NCBI GenBank assembly: GCA_027051165.1
Contig: JALTZZ010000048.1
Location: 1-62,927 of the forward strand
DNA length: 62,927 nucleotides
From: an archaeon
GTDB lineage: Archaea > Hydrothermarchaeota > Hydrothermarchaeia > JALTZZ01
Direction: 5' to 3'
A program made the position numbers and the translations under genes. How positions within the stretch are numbered: the stretch's first letter is position 1; each line of letters begins with the position of its first letter. A model generated the notes under the pieces. The model had not been told where the DNA came from. It did no database searches and was given only the letters and a program-made list of their open reading frames with translations. Positions 51,245-60,023 of this stretch are shown here, one piece after another.

Positions 51245-52219
51245 ATGTTAGATACGATATGGGTTGAGAAGTATAGACCAAAAAAGCTCGATGAGATTGT
51301 GGGTCAAGAAGAAGTCGTTAAAAGGCTTAAGGGATATGTGGAAAACAGAAATCTGCCAAATCTTCTTTTTGCAGGCCCGCCTGGCACTGGAAAGACTACA
51401 GCAGCTCTCGCTCTCGCAAGGGAACTCTATGGAAGGGAGTGGAGAGCAAACTTTCTCGAACTTAATGCAAGTGATGAAAGAGGAATAGATGTTGTTCGAA
51501 CAAAGATAAAAGACTTTGCGAGAACGATGGCTATAGGCGGAGCTTTTAAGATAGTCTTTCTCGACGAAGCTGATGCACTAACAAAAGATGCACAGCATGC
51601 ACTGCGTAGAATAATGGAGATGTATGCCTCAACATGCAGATTCATACTGAGCTGCAACTATTCGAGCAAAATTATAGAGCCAATACAGTCGAGGTGTGCA
51701 CTCTTTAGATTCAAGCCCTTAGACGATGAGGCTGTAAAGAAGAGAATAATGTATATAGCGGAGAAAGAGGGACTTAAGCTGACGGAAGATGCTGTAAAGG
51801 CTATAATATATATAGCCGAAGGAGACCTAAGAAAAGCTATAAACACGCTGCAGTCAGCCGCAGCCTTTGGAAAGGAGATAGATGCAGATACGATATATAA
51901 GGTTGTCGCAAGAGCAAGACCAGAGGAAGTTAAGGAGATAATACTAAACGCGCTAAAGGGCAACTTTATACAGGCACGAGATAAGCTTAGAGAGCTTATG
52001 ATAAACTACGGAATGAGCGGTGAAGATATAATATCGCAACTTCATAGAGAAAGCCTTGGTTTAAAAATTCCGGAGAGAGCAAAGGTAGCCTTGGTGGATG
52101 TAATAGGAGAATACGATTTTAGAATAAGAGAAGGAAGCAATGAACTTATTCAGCTCGAAGCACTCTTAGCACAGTTTCTCAGAATAGGGAGAGAGATCAA
52201 GGAAGGGAAGTATGATTAG
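51245..52219 (+). CDS. rfcS: Replication factor C small subunit
   Basis: This is the archaeal clamp loader small subunit, which opens the PCNA ring with RFC large. It is 324 residues long, with box [10 protein letters not shown], Walker [10 protein letters not shown], box V DEADALT and the SRC motif QSRCALFRF. It has no intein, unlike several euryarchaeal homologues. It is close behind dapB and in front of the coiled-coil pair. The large subunit is not in the window. Confidence 0.97.
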   Translation: MLDTIWVEKYRPKKLDEIVGQEEVVKRLKGYVENRNLPNLLFAGPPGTGKTTAALALARELYGREWRANFLELNASDERGIDVVRTKIKDFARTMAIGGAFKIVFLDEADALTKDAQHALRRIMEMYASTCRFILSCNYSSKIIEPIQSRCALFRFKPLDDEAVKKRIMYIAEKEGLKLTEDAVKAIIYIAEGDLRKAINTLQSAAAFGKEIDADTIYKVVARARPEEVKEIILNALKGNFIQARDKLRELMINYGMSGEDIISQLHRESLGLKIPERAKVALVDVIGEYDFRIREGSNELIQLEALLAQFLRIGREIKEGKYD

Positions 52220-52254
52220 AAAGATTTATCTTCTATGAATGAAAACCCTTAAAC

Positions 52255-53097
52255 ATGGACATAAACTATATACTCCAGAACATTACTAAACCGCCATATA
52301 TTTATGTTCTCGTTGGAGTTTCTTTGCTTGTTGTTCTTATTTTAATAATTTTCGTGAAAAAAAGAAGAAAAAGGAGAGAAGAAAGCGAACATATAGAGTT
52401 TGAAGAAGAATTTAGAGAGGAATTTGAAGAAGGGATTAGAGACAGAGAGCATGAAGCAGAGAAGTTAAGGAAGGAAAAGGAGGAGTGTGAAAGGGAACTT
52501 TCCGAAATTAAAGAAAAATTTTCAAAAGAAATTGAAGAAAAAACGAGAAAAATAAAGGGGCTTGAGAAAAAATTAAGTGAATATAAAGAGGACATCTTAA
52601 AAATAAATGCACTTAGAGATGAAGTTGAATACCTTCAAAAACGCTTTGGCGAGCTTGAGCAGGAGAAAAAGAAGGCTATAGAGGAGTGCGACAATAGAGT
52701 AAAGAAGGAGAGGGAAGCGTGTGAAGAAAAAATAAAAAAGCTTGAAGAAAAGATGGAAAACATGATAGCAGAGTTCGAAGTGGAGAAGCAGAGGATCAGA
52801 AACGAGCTTCAGAAGAAAATTTACGAGCTCGAAGAAAAGCTTAAGAGGGCTCAGGAAACCATAGAAAGGAGCGAAGAAGTATTCAACGAAAGGCTTAAAG
52901 AGGAGCTTAAAAAGAAAGATAAAGAATGCAGAAAAAGAATAGAGGAAATAAAGGAGAAAACTAAGTTAACTCTTGCAGAAATTAAGAAGGAAAAGGATGT
53001 CATTATAGAAGAACTTAGAAAGGAAAATAACGCTCTTAAAAATGAAATAAATGAATTGAAGGAAAAAATAAGGATGCTTGAAATAGAGAGGCTTTAG
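52255..53097 (+). CDS. Membrane-anchored long coiled-coil protein 1
   Basis: This is a 280-residue protein. One N-terminal membrane helix (about 17-34) is followed by KKRRKRRE, so the rest is in the cytoplasm. From 40 to the end it is a Glu/Lys-rich coiled coil of about 240 residues. No enzymatic motif is visible. A paralogue of the same build follows directly. Scaffold or chromosome/division-related roles are possible, but nothing in the sequence decides. It lies 35 bases after rfcS. Confidence 0.7.
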   Translation: MDINYILQNITKPPYIYVLVGVSLLVVLILIIFVKKRRKRREESEHIEFEEEFREEFEEGIRDREHEAEKLRKEKEECERELSEIKEKFSKEIEEKTRKIKGLEKKLSEYKEDILKINALRDEVEYLQKRFGELEQEKKKAIEECDNRVKKEREACEEKIKKLEEKMENMIAEFEVEKQRIRNELQKKIYELEEKLKRAQETIERSEEVFNERLKEELKKKDKECRKRIEEIKEKTKLTLAEIKKEKDVIIEELRKENNALKNEINELKEKIRMLEIERL

Positions 53098-53106
53098 GTG
53101 GTAGAT

Positions 53107-53724
53107 ATGGACTATACTATACCTCTTGCATCTGGAGTGGTGTTTTTTTTAATTACAACGCTTATATTTTTCTCTAAATATAGAGAAGCAAAAAGAAGAG
53201 TTTTAAATCTGCAGGTTGAGCTTTCGAATCTCGACACAGAGAGGGTAGAGCTTACAAGAGACATAGAACACCTTAAAGATGAGAACAGGCAACTAAAAGA
53301 GGAAATTGAGAAAATAAGGAAGGAGTATGAAAAAAGGTTTGAAGAGCTTAAGGAAAAAGAGATGAAAGTTAAAGAGCTTGAAGAAAATTTAAGAGAAGAG
53401 ATGCTTAAAATAAGTGCAATAAAAGAGTCTCTTGAGATGCACAGAAAAAAGATAGGTATCCTTGAAGAAGAGAAAATAGAGCTTGAAAGGAAGATATCAA
53501 AGCTGAAAGAGGAATATGAAAAGAAAATAGATGAAGTCAGAAAGAAGGCTGAGCTGAGAGAAAGGGAGCTAAAGGAAAAAACAAAGGAACTCGTTAAGAA
53601 GTATTTTGAAGAAAAGGATAAAACAATTGAAGAGCTTAGAAGGGAGAACGAGGAGTTAAAGAAGAAGGTCGAAGTTTTGAAGGAGAGGCTAAGCTTGTGG
53701 GAGGCTGTCGGCGATCTTGAGTAG
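53107..53724 (+). CDS. Membrane-anchored long coiled-coil protein 2
   Basis: This is a 205-residue protein of the same design as the preceding gene: a short N-terminal membrane helix (about 7-23) and a Glu/Lys/Arg coiled coil to near the end, closing with LKERLSLWEAVGDLE. The ATG at 53107 is preferred to the GTG at 53098, which lies within the ribosome-binding stretch AGGTGGTAG. The two genes are adjacent, so their products could form a hetero-coil. It converges with the PAC2 gene two bases away. Confidence 0.68.
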   Translation: MDYTIPLASGVVFFLITTLIFFSKYREAKRRVLNLQVELSNLDTERVELTRDIEHLKDENRQLKEEIEKIRKEYEKRFEELKEKEMKVKELEENLREEMLKISAIKESLEMHRKKIGILEEEKIELERKISKLKEEYEKKIDEVRKKAELRERELKEKTKELVKKYFEEKDKTIEELRRENEELKKKVEVLKERLSLWEAVGDLE

Positions 53725-53725
53725 A

Positions 53726-54499
53726 TCAGCCTATATATCTCGTCTCCTCTTCGCTCGGTTCCTTTTGTATTATTCCTAAATCTTCTATTATTCTTCTTTC
53801 AACCTTTGTTATTTCGGCAATTTTTTTCTTTGAGGCTTTTGCTTTTTCTTTCAGCTTTTCGACATCTATTTCTACTTCTATAAGCTCAGTTAAAACTCTT
53901 AGCACGGCTAAAGCTGCATTGTGATCTATGTATAGCCCAGAGGTTTCTCCCATTAAGCATACACCGTCTATTCCTCTTAGCTTTCCCAGTGCAAGAAGAA
54001 GCCCGCTTACCCCAATTAATTGACCGACTGCATCTCTCTTCACAACAACGCCAAGCTCTTCAAGCTTTTTAACAAACTTCTTGCTTGTAACTGCAGCGAA
54101 TACCTTAGGCTTTTCAACAAACCTGCCCACACCTAAGCCGCCGAGAGTGTATATTGTTTTTATTCCGAACTGCTGTGTAAAATTCAAAATCTCTTCGGTA
54201 AGCTTATACTGACCCTCTGGAGAAGTGCTTTGAGTATTTCCGGTAACAATTATAAATTCTTTTTCATCCTTCTTGTAGTAGTAAAAGCTGTTCTTCATTG
54301 GAGCTATCAAGCCGCTCTTTCTTATAATAACGTTTGGCGGAAACGTGTCTGAATAGAGCGTTGCAAACTTCTTTGCCCTAAGCTCTCTTATAAGATACTT
54401 TGCTGCAATTTTTCCAACATTTCCTATCCCGGGCAAACCCTCAATTAAAATTGGATTTTCAAGCTTAGGTTTTTTATAAACCTCAATCTTAAATTTCAT
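53726..54499 (-). CDS. PAC2-family proteasome assembly chaperone-like protein
   Basis: This is a 257-residue protein of the archaeal PAC2/DUF75 family. Motifs are LIEGLPGIGNVGKIAAKYL, FIIVTGNTQS and TLGGLGVGRF, then DGVCLMGETSGLYIDHNAA. Some family members help 20S proteasome alpha-ring assembly; others are uncharacterised. It is the last gene of the L44e-S27e-aIF2alpha-Nop10-PAC2 cluster, a conserved archaeal order. Intact. Confidence 0.9.
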   Translation of the reverse strand: MKFKIEVYKKPKLENPILIEGLPGIGNVGKIAAKYLIRELRAKKFATLYSDTFPPNVIIRKSGLIAPMKNSFYYYKKDEKEFIIVTGNTQSTSPEGQYKLTEEILNFTQQFGIKTIYTLGGLGVGRFVEKPKVFAAVTSKKFVKKLEELGVVVKRDAVGQLIGVSGLLLALGKLRGIDGVCLMGETSGLYIDHNAALAVLRVLTELIEVEIDVEKLKEKAKASKKKIAEITKVERRIIEDLGIIQKEPSEEETRYIG

Positions 54500-54511
54500 T
54501 TATTCATCTCC

Positions 54512-54688
54512 TTATATTTCACCTCTAGCTTTAAGAATTTCAAGCTTGAGCTTTCTCCTATATTTTCCAAACCTATCCTCTGGAGAGAATCTTGGAGGAT
54601 GCGGGGTTACAGTATTCTCACCACAGAGCTTGCACACATCTTTAAGTGTGTAAATCTTGCATTTCTTGCAGAACTTCAAAACGCTCAT
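54512..54688 (-). CDS. nop10: H/ACA ribonucleoprotein subunit Nop10
   Basis: This is a 58-residue gene. Two CXXC-type pairs (CKKC, CKLC) make a zinc ribbon; the C-terminal part HPPRFSPEDRFGKYRRKLK is the conserved RNA/Cbf5-binding tail. Nop10 is needed for pseudouridylation by H/ACA complexes, which fits the guide-RNA candidate at 43378. Its ATG overlaps the aIF2alpha stop (ATGA at 54685-54688), and PAC2 follows 12 bases later. Confidence 0.95.
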   Translation of the reverse strand: MSVLKFCKKCKIYTLKDVCKLCGENTVTPHPPRFSPEDRFGKYRRKLKLEILKARGEI

Positions 54689-55476
54689 TTCACCCTCACG
54701 AATTTACCTTCTCCACCGTTCTTTTTTATGTAATCGAGAACGAAATCTGTAACTTTTTTCAGAGCTTCTTCTGCTGTTTTATAATCCTGAGCCTTTATAA
54801 CAACCTTATATTTTGGTGCACCCACGTAGAATATATCAATTTTTGCTCCATCGAGAGATAAATTTTTAGCCTTTATGAGAGTATCCTTTATAACCTCAAC
54901 ACCATTGCTTTTGCTGCATCTAAGCTCGAAATATCCAGAAATTTTAACCTCTGGAAGGGTTACGTTCTCTTTAACAACTTTAATCAGAACATCTTTCCAT
55001 TTCTTAGGTATTCTTAACCCTTTTAAAGCTTTTTCTCCAAACTCTACAATTTCCTCGAATCCATCATATATCTCCCCAAATTTTTCTTCGAGTTTAAATC
55101 CAACCTTCTGATAAGCCTCATCAAGTGTTGCACCAAGCTCTTTAGCCATTATTTCGAGAAGCTTCTCCGCTTTCTGTGCTCGTTTCCACTCCTGAATTTT
55201 CTGCTTTCTTTGGGATTGTGTAACTCTTCTTATTGAAAGATCAATATGCCCCTTCTTTGGATTTACCTCTAAAACCTTTGCAACAACTTTCTGTCCTTCT
55301 TTAACAAAGTCTCTTATGTTCCTTATCCACGTGGATGCAACCTCACTTATGTGAATATAGCCCTCTTTACCCCCATACTCATCGAGCTTGCAGAATGCAC
55401 CGTGAGGTTCTACCTTCGTTATTGTGCAGATTACAAAGTCCCCTTTGCTTGGATAAGGATCCTTACGCCTTACCAT
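54685..55476 (-). CDS. eif2a: Translation initiation factor aIF2 alpha subunit
   Basis: This factor forms, with the beta and gamma subunits, the complex that brings Met-tRNAi to the ribosome. It is 263 residues long, with an N-terminal S1/OB domain (GDFVICTITKVEPHGAFCKLDEY...GYIHISEV), a helical middle domain and an alpha/beta C-terminal domain. It lies between S27e (one-base overlap) and Nop10 (ATGA), the usual euryarchaeal arrangement. Confidence 0.96.
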   Translation of the reverse strand: MVRRKDPYPSKGDFVICTITKVEPHGAFCKLDEYGGKEGYIHISEVASTWIRNIRDFVKEGQKVVAKVLEVNPKKGHIDLSIRRVTQSQRKQKIQEWKRAQKAEKLLEIMAKELGATLDEAYQKVGFKLEEKFGEIYDGFEEIVEFGEKALKGLRIPKKWKDVLIKVVKENVTLPEVKISGYFELRCSKSNGVEVIKDTLIKAKNLSLDGAKIDIFYVGAPKYKVVIKAQDYKTAEEALKKVTDFVLDYIKKNGGEGKFVRVK

Positions 55477-55661
55477 TATTCAAGCACGCTCACAATTTTT
55501 GTTAATATCTTAGCCTTCCCCCCAGTAGGCTCGGCAAGAGTTCTTCCGCATACTAAGCACTTAACAACCGTAGAGGCACAACCAAATATAACTTGCTCAT
55601 TCCCGCAGTCGTTGCACTTAACTCTCAGAAACTTGCTTCTTGGCTGAGTTATCAGCTCCAT
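55476..55661 (-). CDS. rps27e: Ribosomal protein S27e (eS27)
   Basis: This is a 61-residue protein with a zinc ribbon, [12 protein letters not shown] then [16 protein letters not shown]. It belongs to the small ribosomal subunit. Standard length. Its TAA overlaps the aIF2alpha start by one base, and it lies 16 bases after L44e. Confidence 0.96.
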   Translation of the reverse strand: MELITQPRSKFLRVKCNDCGNEQVIFGCASTVVKCLVCGRTLAEPTGGKAKILTKIVSVLE

Positions 55662-55677
55662 AATAACACCTCGCAGC

Positions 55678-55956
55678 TTATACTTCTACAAGCTCAAACC
55701 TTTTAACCCTAAAACCTTTTATGCTGTGCGACTTACCACAAACCTTACATCTAAGCAGAAGAGCCACCTTTTTCGTAGGTTTCGATCTATCTGGCTTTGC
55801 TCTTGGAAAGCTTCCATAACCTTTAAGTTTTCTTCTGAATCTTCTCTGCCCCTCACTCAGCTCACTGGCTTGCTTCTTTTTAACTTTGACCACTTCATGC
55901 TCTGTATGTTTTCTGCAACTTGGGCAAAACGTCCTTTTAACCTTTGGATACTTCAT
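55678..55956 (-). CDS. rpl44e: Ribosomal protein L44e (eL42)
   Basis: This is a 92-residue basic protein with a zinc ribbon made by [10 protein letters not shown] and CKVCGKSH. The middle has [20 protein letters not shown], the segment near the ribosomal E-site. I start at the ATG at 55956 ([14 protein letters not shown]), as in all homologues; an ATG nine codons upstream is not likely. It is the first gene of the cluster. Confidence 0.95.
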   Translation of the reverse strand: MKYPKVKRTFCPSCRKHTEHEVVKVKKKQASELSEGQRRFRRKLKGYGSFPRAKPDRSKPTKKVALLLRCKVCGKSHSIKGFRVKRFELVEV

Positions 55957-56026
55957 TTTTAAGCACCCTGTATTCGTTGACAATCCTCTCTTTAACGATT
56001 AACTGATTAAAAAATTATTAAAGAGA

Positions 56027-56668
56027 TTAGACTCTGTCGAGGTAGTCATACATTATTATGCTCTCGATTTCCATAAGAATTTTTGATATGTTGCTCTTTG
56101 ACATCCCAAGCTTTTTTGCAAGATCCTTTTGAGTAGCTTTTCTTGGTATGGAATAATATCCCATTCTTAAGGCTTCCTTTAGGACTTCTTTATATTTTTT
56201 CGGAAGTATTATTGTATTTCTTTGCTCTTGTGCTCTTAGAAGTTCAATATCATATCCCATTATATCCATGAGCTTAAGAAATGTCTTCTTTGTCTTTGAA
56301 TCCGCTATTATTGTTCCAGAAACAATTCCTTTTTTTATTTTTACTGGCATTTCTATTATAACTCCGCTTATGTAAAATGCTGGAAGCGGAACAATTCTTT
56401 TAGCTCTCACATAAAATGCTGCTGAATCCTTTAGCTTTTTAATAATAGTCATATGCTTCACAGATTTGTGAAGAAAAACTTCTTTCAAAAAATCCTTGAA
56501 TCCTTCTCCACGAACGGATACGTGTGCATTGTAGTGACTAAAGCCGTGCCATGTAAAACTGTTGATAAAGACCTCTATTTTCGGATATTTTGCTGTCAGT
56601 GACGTCCAGCAACCCTTTGGTGCTGGCATTTTTAAAGAGTAAAACATAGGCTCATGAGGTGGCATCAA
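56027..56668 (-). CDS. HTH_10/Bat-type transcription regulator
   Basis: This is a 213-residue archaeal regulator. The C-terminal HTH_10 domain (EALRMGYYSIPRKATQKDLAKKLGMSKSNISKILM) is of the type in bacterio-opsin activator Bat. The first 150 residues are a beta-rich sensor domain with KGCWTSLTAKYPKIEV as its opening. The start is uncertain: ATG codons at 56668, 56665, 56647 and 56629 are possible. It is divergent from the HARP gene with about 100 bases between. Target genes are not identifiable. Confidence 0.75.
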   Translation of the reverse strand: MMPPHEPMFYSLKMPAPKGCWTSLTAKYPKIEVFINSFTWHGFSHYNAHVSVRGEGFKDFLKEVFLHKSVKHMTIIKKLKDSAAFYVRAKRIVPLPAFYISGVIIEMPVKIKKGIVSGTIIADSKTKKTFLKLMDIMGYDIELLRAQEQRNTIILPKKYKEVLKEALRMGYYSIPRKATQKDLAKKLGMSKSNISKILMEIESIIMYDYLDRV

Positions 56669-56772
56669 TGAATAACTGTATTCATCACGTATGAAAACTT
56701 TTTCCTAAGAATTTGAGAACGATGTTCACAATTATCAAAAAGGTTATAAATGTTGAGCGAAAAGATTAGTCT

Positions 56773-57435
56773 ATGCAAACCAAGCAGAGGTTTGTTTTAG
56801 ATACAACAGCCCTTACCTCCGTAGAAATAAGAAATGGGGACTTGTGCACGACGATAAGGAATGTATTGCATCTAATAGCTAAAGCGAGAATGAAGCTGAA
56901 CATAAGCTGTCATATACCATTTCCAAGCGTTTATGAGGAGCTTATAAATTTTATAAAGAGATATAACTGTGGAGAGGATATAATAACGGAAATTGATACA
57001 TGGCTTGTTAAAAAAACACCAAACAGATTTGAAGTAAAAATTCCAGCTGAAGTTTTCTTTGAATATATAAAGGATATGAGGGAGAGAATGAACAAGGGAA
57101 TGAGAGTTGCAGAAGAAGCTATACTTAAGGCTACAAATGAAGCTCTTAGATTTGCAAACGAAAAAGATAAGGAGGAGATAATTCGCGAGAACGTTGGTAA
57201 GGTTATAAACGAATTCAGGGCGAAGTATAGGAATGCACTAAGGTATGGAACCCTCGACAGCGCACCAGATTTGGATGTTCTACTGCTCGCAAAGGAGATG
57301 GATGCTGGCGTTGTTGCAAGTGACGACGGCATAAGAAAGTGGGCTGAAAAGCTTGGACTTAGGTTTGTAGATGGTAGAGCCTTTCCTAAGATGCTTGAGG
57401 AATATCTGCGATTTGTTGAGGGAAAGGAAGAGTAA
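56773..57435 (+). CDS. HARP-type protein-only RNase P homologue (RNA ligase partner, UPF0278)
   Basis: This is a 220-residue PIN-like metallonuclease. The first acidic motif is [10 protein letters not shown]; the second half has [36 protein letters not shown] with the remaining acidic residues. This sequence matches the family once called RNA ligase partner and later shown, by the Aquifex homologue, to have tRNA 5'-processing activity (HARP). In archaea an RNA-based RNase P usually exists too, so the cellular role is unclear. It is 12 bases ahead of hisS and probably in one transcript with it. Confidence 0.82.
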   Translation: MQTKQRFVLDTTALTSVEIRNGDLCTTIRNVLHLIAKARMKLNISCHIPFPSVYEELINFIKRYNCGEDIITEIDTWLVKKTPNRFEVKIPAEVFFEYIKDMRERMNKGMRVAEEAILKATNEALRFANEKDKEEIIRENVGKVINEFRAKYRNALRYGTLDSAPDLDVLLLAKEMDAGVVASDDGIRKWAEKLGLRFVDGRAFPKMLEEYLRFVEGKEE

Positions 57436-57447
57436 AGGTGAGGTGGA

Positions 57448-58686
57448 ATGTTTACGAGACCAAGAGGAACAAGAGACTTTTTGCCAGAAGAAATGAAAAA
57501 GAGAAGAAAAGTTGAAAATATAATAAGAAAGGTTTTTGAAAGCTATGGCTATGAAGAGATCATGACACCGACATTTGAGCATATAGAGCTTATAACAGCA
57601 AAATCTGGTGAGGAAATTAGAAGAAGCATATATAATTTTAGAGATAAGGGAAACAGAGAGCTTGCACTTAGACCTGAGCTTACAGCTCCGGTTATGCGTG
57701 TATATGCAAACGAACTACAGTTTAAGCCAAAGCCCATAAGACTATACTACATAGCAAACTGTTTCAGATACGAGAGACCTCAAGCTGGGAGATTTAGGGA
57801 GTTCTGGCAGGCAGGAGTTGAGCTCATTGGAAGCTCCTCACCCATGGCTGTAGCGGAAATAATAGCACTTGCCGACGATGTTCTAAAAAAGCTTGGCTTG
57901 AAAGATTATGAGATAAATATAGGACATATTGGAATTCTCAGAAAGATTCTTTCTGAAGTTGATGAAAAAAAGCAAAATTTAATACTACATTATGTTGATA
58001 AAGGGGAGCTTGGAGTTGTTGAAGATATGCTTAAAAATGAAAAAGTAGATAAAGAACTCTTCTTTAAAGTTTTAAAAATGGAAGGAGATAGAGATATATT
58101 AGATGAGATTAATAATGGATTATTAAAGGATTATGTGAAAGATTTCTCAAGAACTCTTGATATACTCGATATTTTTGGAGTAAAATATAAAATAAACCTT
58201 GGAATTGCAAGAGGGCTTGAATACTATAGCGGCGTTGTTTTTGAGATATATGCGAAGAGACTTGGTGCTCAAAAGCAGATATGCGGCGGGGGAGTATACA
58301 GCTTAGCCCACGTTTTCGGAGCAAAGCCCACCCCAACATGCGGCTTTGCATTCGGATTTGATAGGCTCATCTTAGCCCTTGAAAAAGAAAACTTACTCAG
58401 CGATGATAAGAAACCAAGATTCCTCTTAATACCAATGGTCCTCAAAAAAGAAGTATTCGATGTAGCCAGAATTGTGAGGAAATACTTTGCTTGCGAAATG
58501 GAGGTTATGGAAAGGAAGCTTAAAAAAGCTCTTGAATATGCAAATACAAGAAGAATAACTCATGTTTTAATCTTGGGAGAGGATGAGCTAAAGAGAAAGG
58601 AGGTTGCTGTGAAGGATATGGAAAAGAACGTTCAGATAAATATAAAGATAGATGAGCTTGAGGAATATCTAAAAAAATTAAAATAA
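57448..58686 (+). CDS. hisS: Histidyl-tRNA synthetase
   Basis: This class II synthetase has 412 residues. It begins RPRGTRDFLPEE, has motif 2 FRYERPQAGRFREFWQAG, the HisA motif RGLEYYSGVVFE and motif 3 GFAFGFDRLI, then an anticodon-binding domain. HisRS is the synthetase that reads the extra G-1 of tRNA-His, a product of RNase P processing; its pairing with the HARP gene is therefore of interest. Its last nine bases overlap the convergent glycosyltransferase gene. Confidence 0.95.
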   Translation: MFTRPRGTRDFLPEEMKKRRKVENIIRKVFESYGYEEIMTPTFEHIELITAKSGEEIRRSIYNFRDKGNRELALRPELTAPVMRVYANELQFKPKPIRLYYIANCFRYERPQAGRFREFWQAGVELIGSSSPMAVAEIIALADDVLKKLGLKDYEINIGHIGILRKILSEVDEKKQNLILHYVDKGELGVVEDMLKNEKVDKELFFKVLKMEGDRDILDEINNGLLKDYVKDFSRTLDILDIFGVKYKINLGIARGLEYYSGVVFEIYAKRLGAQKQICGGGVYSLAHVFGAKPTPTCGFAFGFDRLILALEKENLLSDDKKPRFLLIPMVLKKEVFDVARIVRKYFACEMEVMERKLKKALEYANTRRITHVLILGEDELKRKEVAVKDMEKNVQINIKIDELEEYLKKLK

Positions 58687-59847
58687 CCATCTTTTTGCTT
58701 TTTTATTAAAGTTTTTAGTAATCAATAAAGGAGTTTTTTCAACATCTTTATAATCTTTATAATCTTTTTCGCTGATTAAAATTTTGAAAAGATTTTCGAG
58801 CATTTTAACGACTCTCTTAGCGCTGTTTTCTCTCGCATATATTTCCGCAGCTTCTAATACCTTGGTTCTGTATTCACTATCTTCAATTAATCTCTCTATT
58901 TTTTTAACTAAGTCCTGAACGTCGTTATATATGACCGCAGGCTTAACGCCGTTTATACTTGGCAACGTCTCGAAGTGTCTCGTGTTTGGCACAACAGTTG
59001 GACACAGCGAGGATAGACACTGACAGAGCGTTGAGGAAACAACAATATACCTCGTTTTTCCTTTTGGTAAAAGGTGAACATCCGCGTTTTCAAGGTATTT
59101 GTAAATTTCTTCTGTATCTGGTCTATCGGATATCTGATATATCCATGGCTCTTTAACACTCAGCAAGCCGTTTGATCTGACAATTTTATAAGTAAGATTG
59201 TATTTTCTTCTTAGCTTTTTAAGAGCGTTGATGTAGTCATTGTATTCTGATATAGGTTGTCTACCAAAACTGAAGAATGTAATTTCATTCCCTTTTTCTT
59301 TATTTATTTCCTTTTTTCTTCTCCTAACATATTCTTCATCATATATGCACGGATATGGAACTATATGAATTTTCTCTGGACTGCACATGCTTCCTACAAT
59401 TTCTTTTATAAATCTGTCGTCAAAAACAACTACTGCATCGAATATGTCGAGGGAGGAATATTTTATATGATCTCTGCATCCTTCATGAATTATTACCATT
59501 GTTTTACTCTTCTTTTTTATTTTAGGCAGTATTTCTTCTATTTCTTTATACGGAATGCTTGCGTATGATTCAACGATAAAAACATCGAAATCTTCTGAAA
59601 GTATTAGATTTTTATCTATTTTACCTCCTTTTCCATTAGGATCAACTTCTTCGTAGCACCTTATAACAAAATCTTCATCTTCTTTTCTTATAATCTTGTG
59701 GTGCCACCACTTGTTTGCACTCTCGCGTGTAGGAGCAAAAACTGTAATATCGTAATTCTTTTTTAGAAATTCATTAACTATAAGCTCGGCATGCATTGAT
59801 ATTCCACATGTGGCGTTCCATCTGCTCAGAACGGCTATTTTCTTCAT
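58678..59847 (-). CDS. GT-B-fold glycosyltransferase
   Basis: This is a 389-residue protein that starts KKIAVLSRWNATCGISMHAELIV, the glycine-containing N-terminal loop of GT4-like enzymes. A middle strand IVPYPCIYDEEYVRR and the C-terminal half ENADVHLLPKGKTRYIVVSSTLCQCLSS contain the donor-site area, though the usual E-X7-E pattern is not clear. An in-frame ATG at 59865 would add six residues; no ribosome site helps decide. It is a solitary gene; the acceptor is unknown. Confidence 0.72.
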   Translation of the reverse strand: MKKIAVLSRWNATCGISMHAELIVNEFLKKNYDITVFAPTRESANKWWHHKIIRKEDEDFVIRCYEEVDPNGKGGKIDKNLILSEDFDVFIVESYASIPYKEIEEILPKIKKKSKTMVIIHEGCRDHIKYSSLDIFDAVVVFDDRFIKEIVGSMCSPEKIHIVPYPCIYDEEYVRRRKKEINKEKGNEITFFSFGRQPISEYNDYINALKKLRRKYNLTYKIVRSNGLLSVKEPWIYQISDRPDTEEIYKYLENADVHLLPKGKTRYIVVSSTLCQCLSSLCPTVVPNTRHFETLPSINGVKPAVIYNDVQDLVKKIERLIEDSEYRTKVLEAAEIYARENSAKRVVKMLENLFKILISEKDYKDYKDVEKTPLLITKNFNKKAKRWLF

Positions 59848-60023
59848 ATATTTATTATAGTTCATTCACAACATAAACTTTTCTATATAGGGCTGATGAT
59901 TATTAATTAGCAAATAATGATCAAATATTTTATCAAATATATTAATATAATTTATTTGTGTTATTTATAAGTTGTAAATGAAGGTGTTCATAGATATATT
60001 TTTGTTTGTTTATCTTCAGTTCT

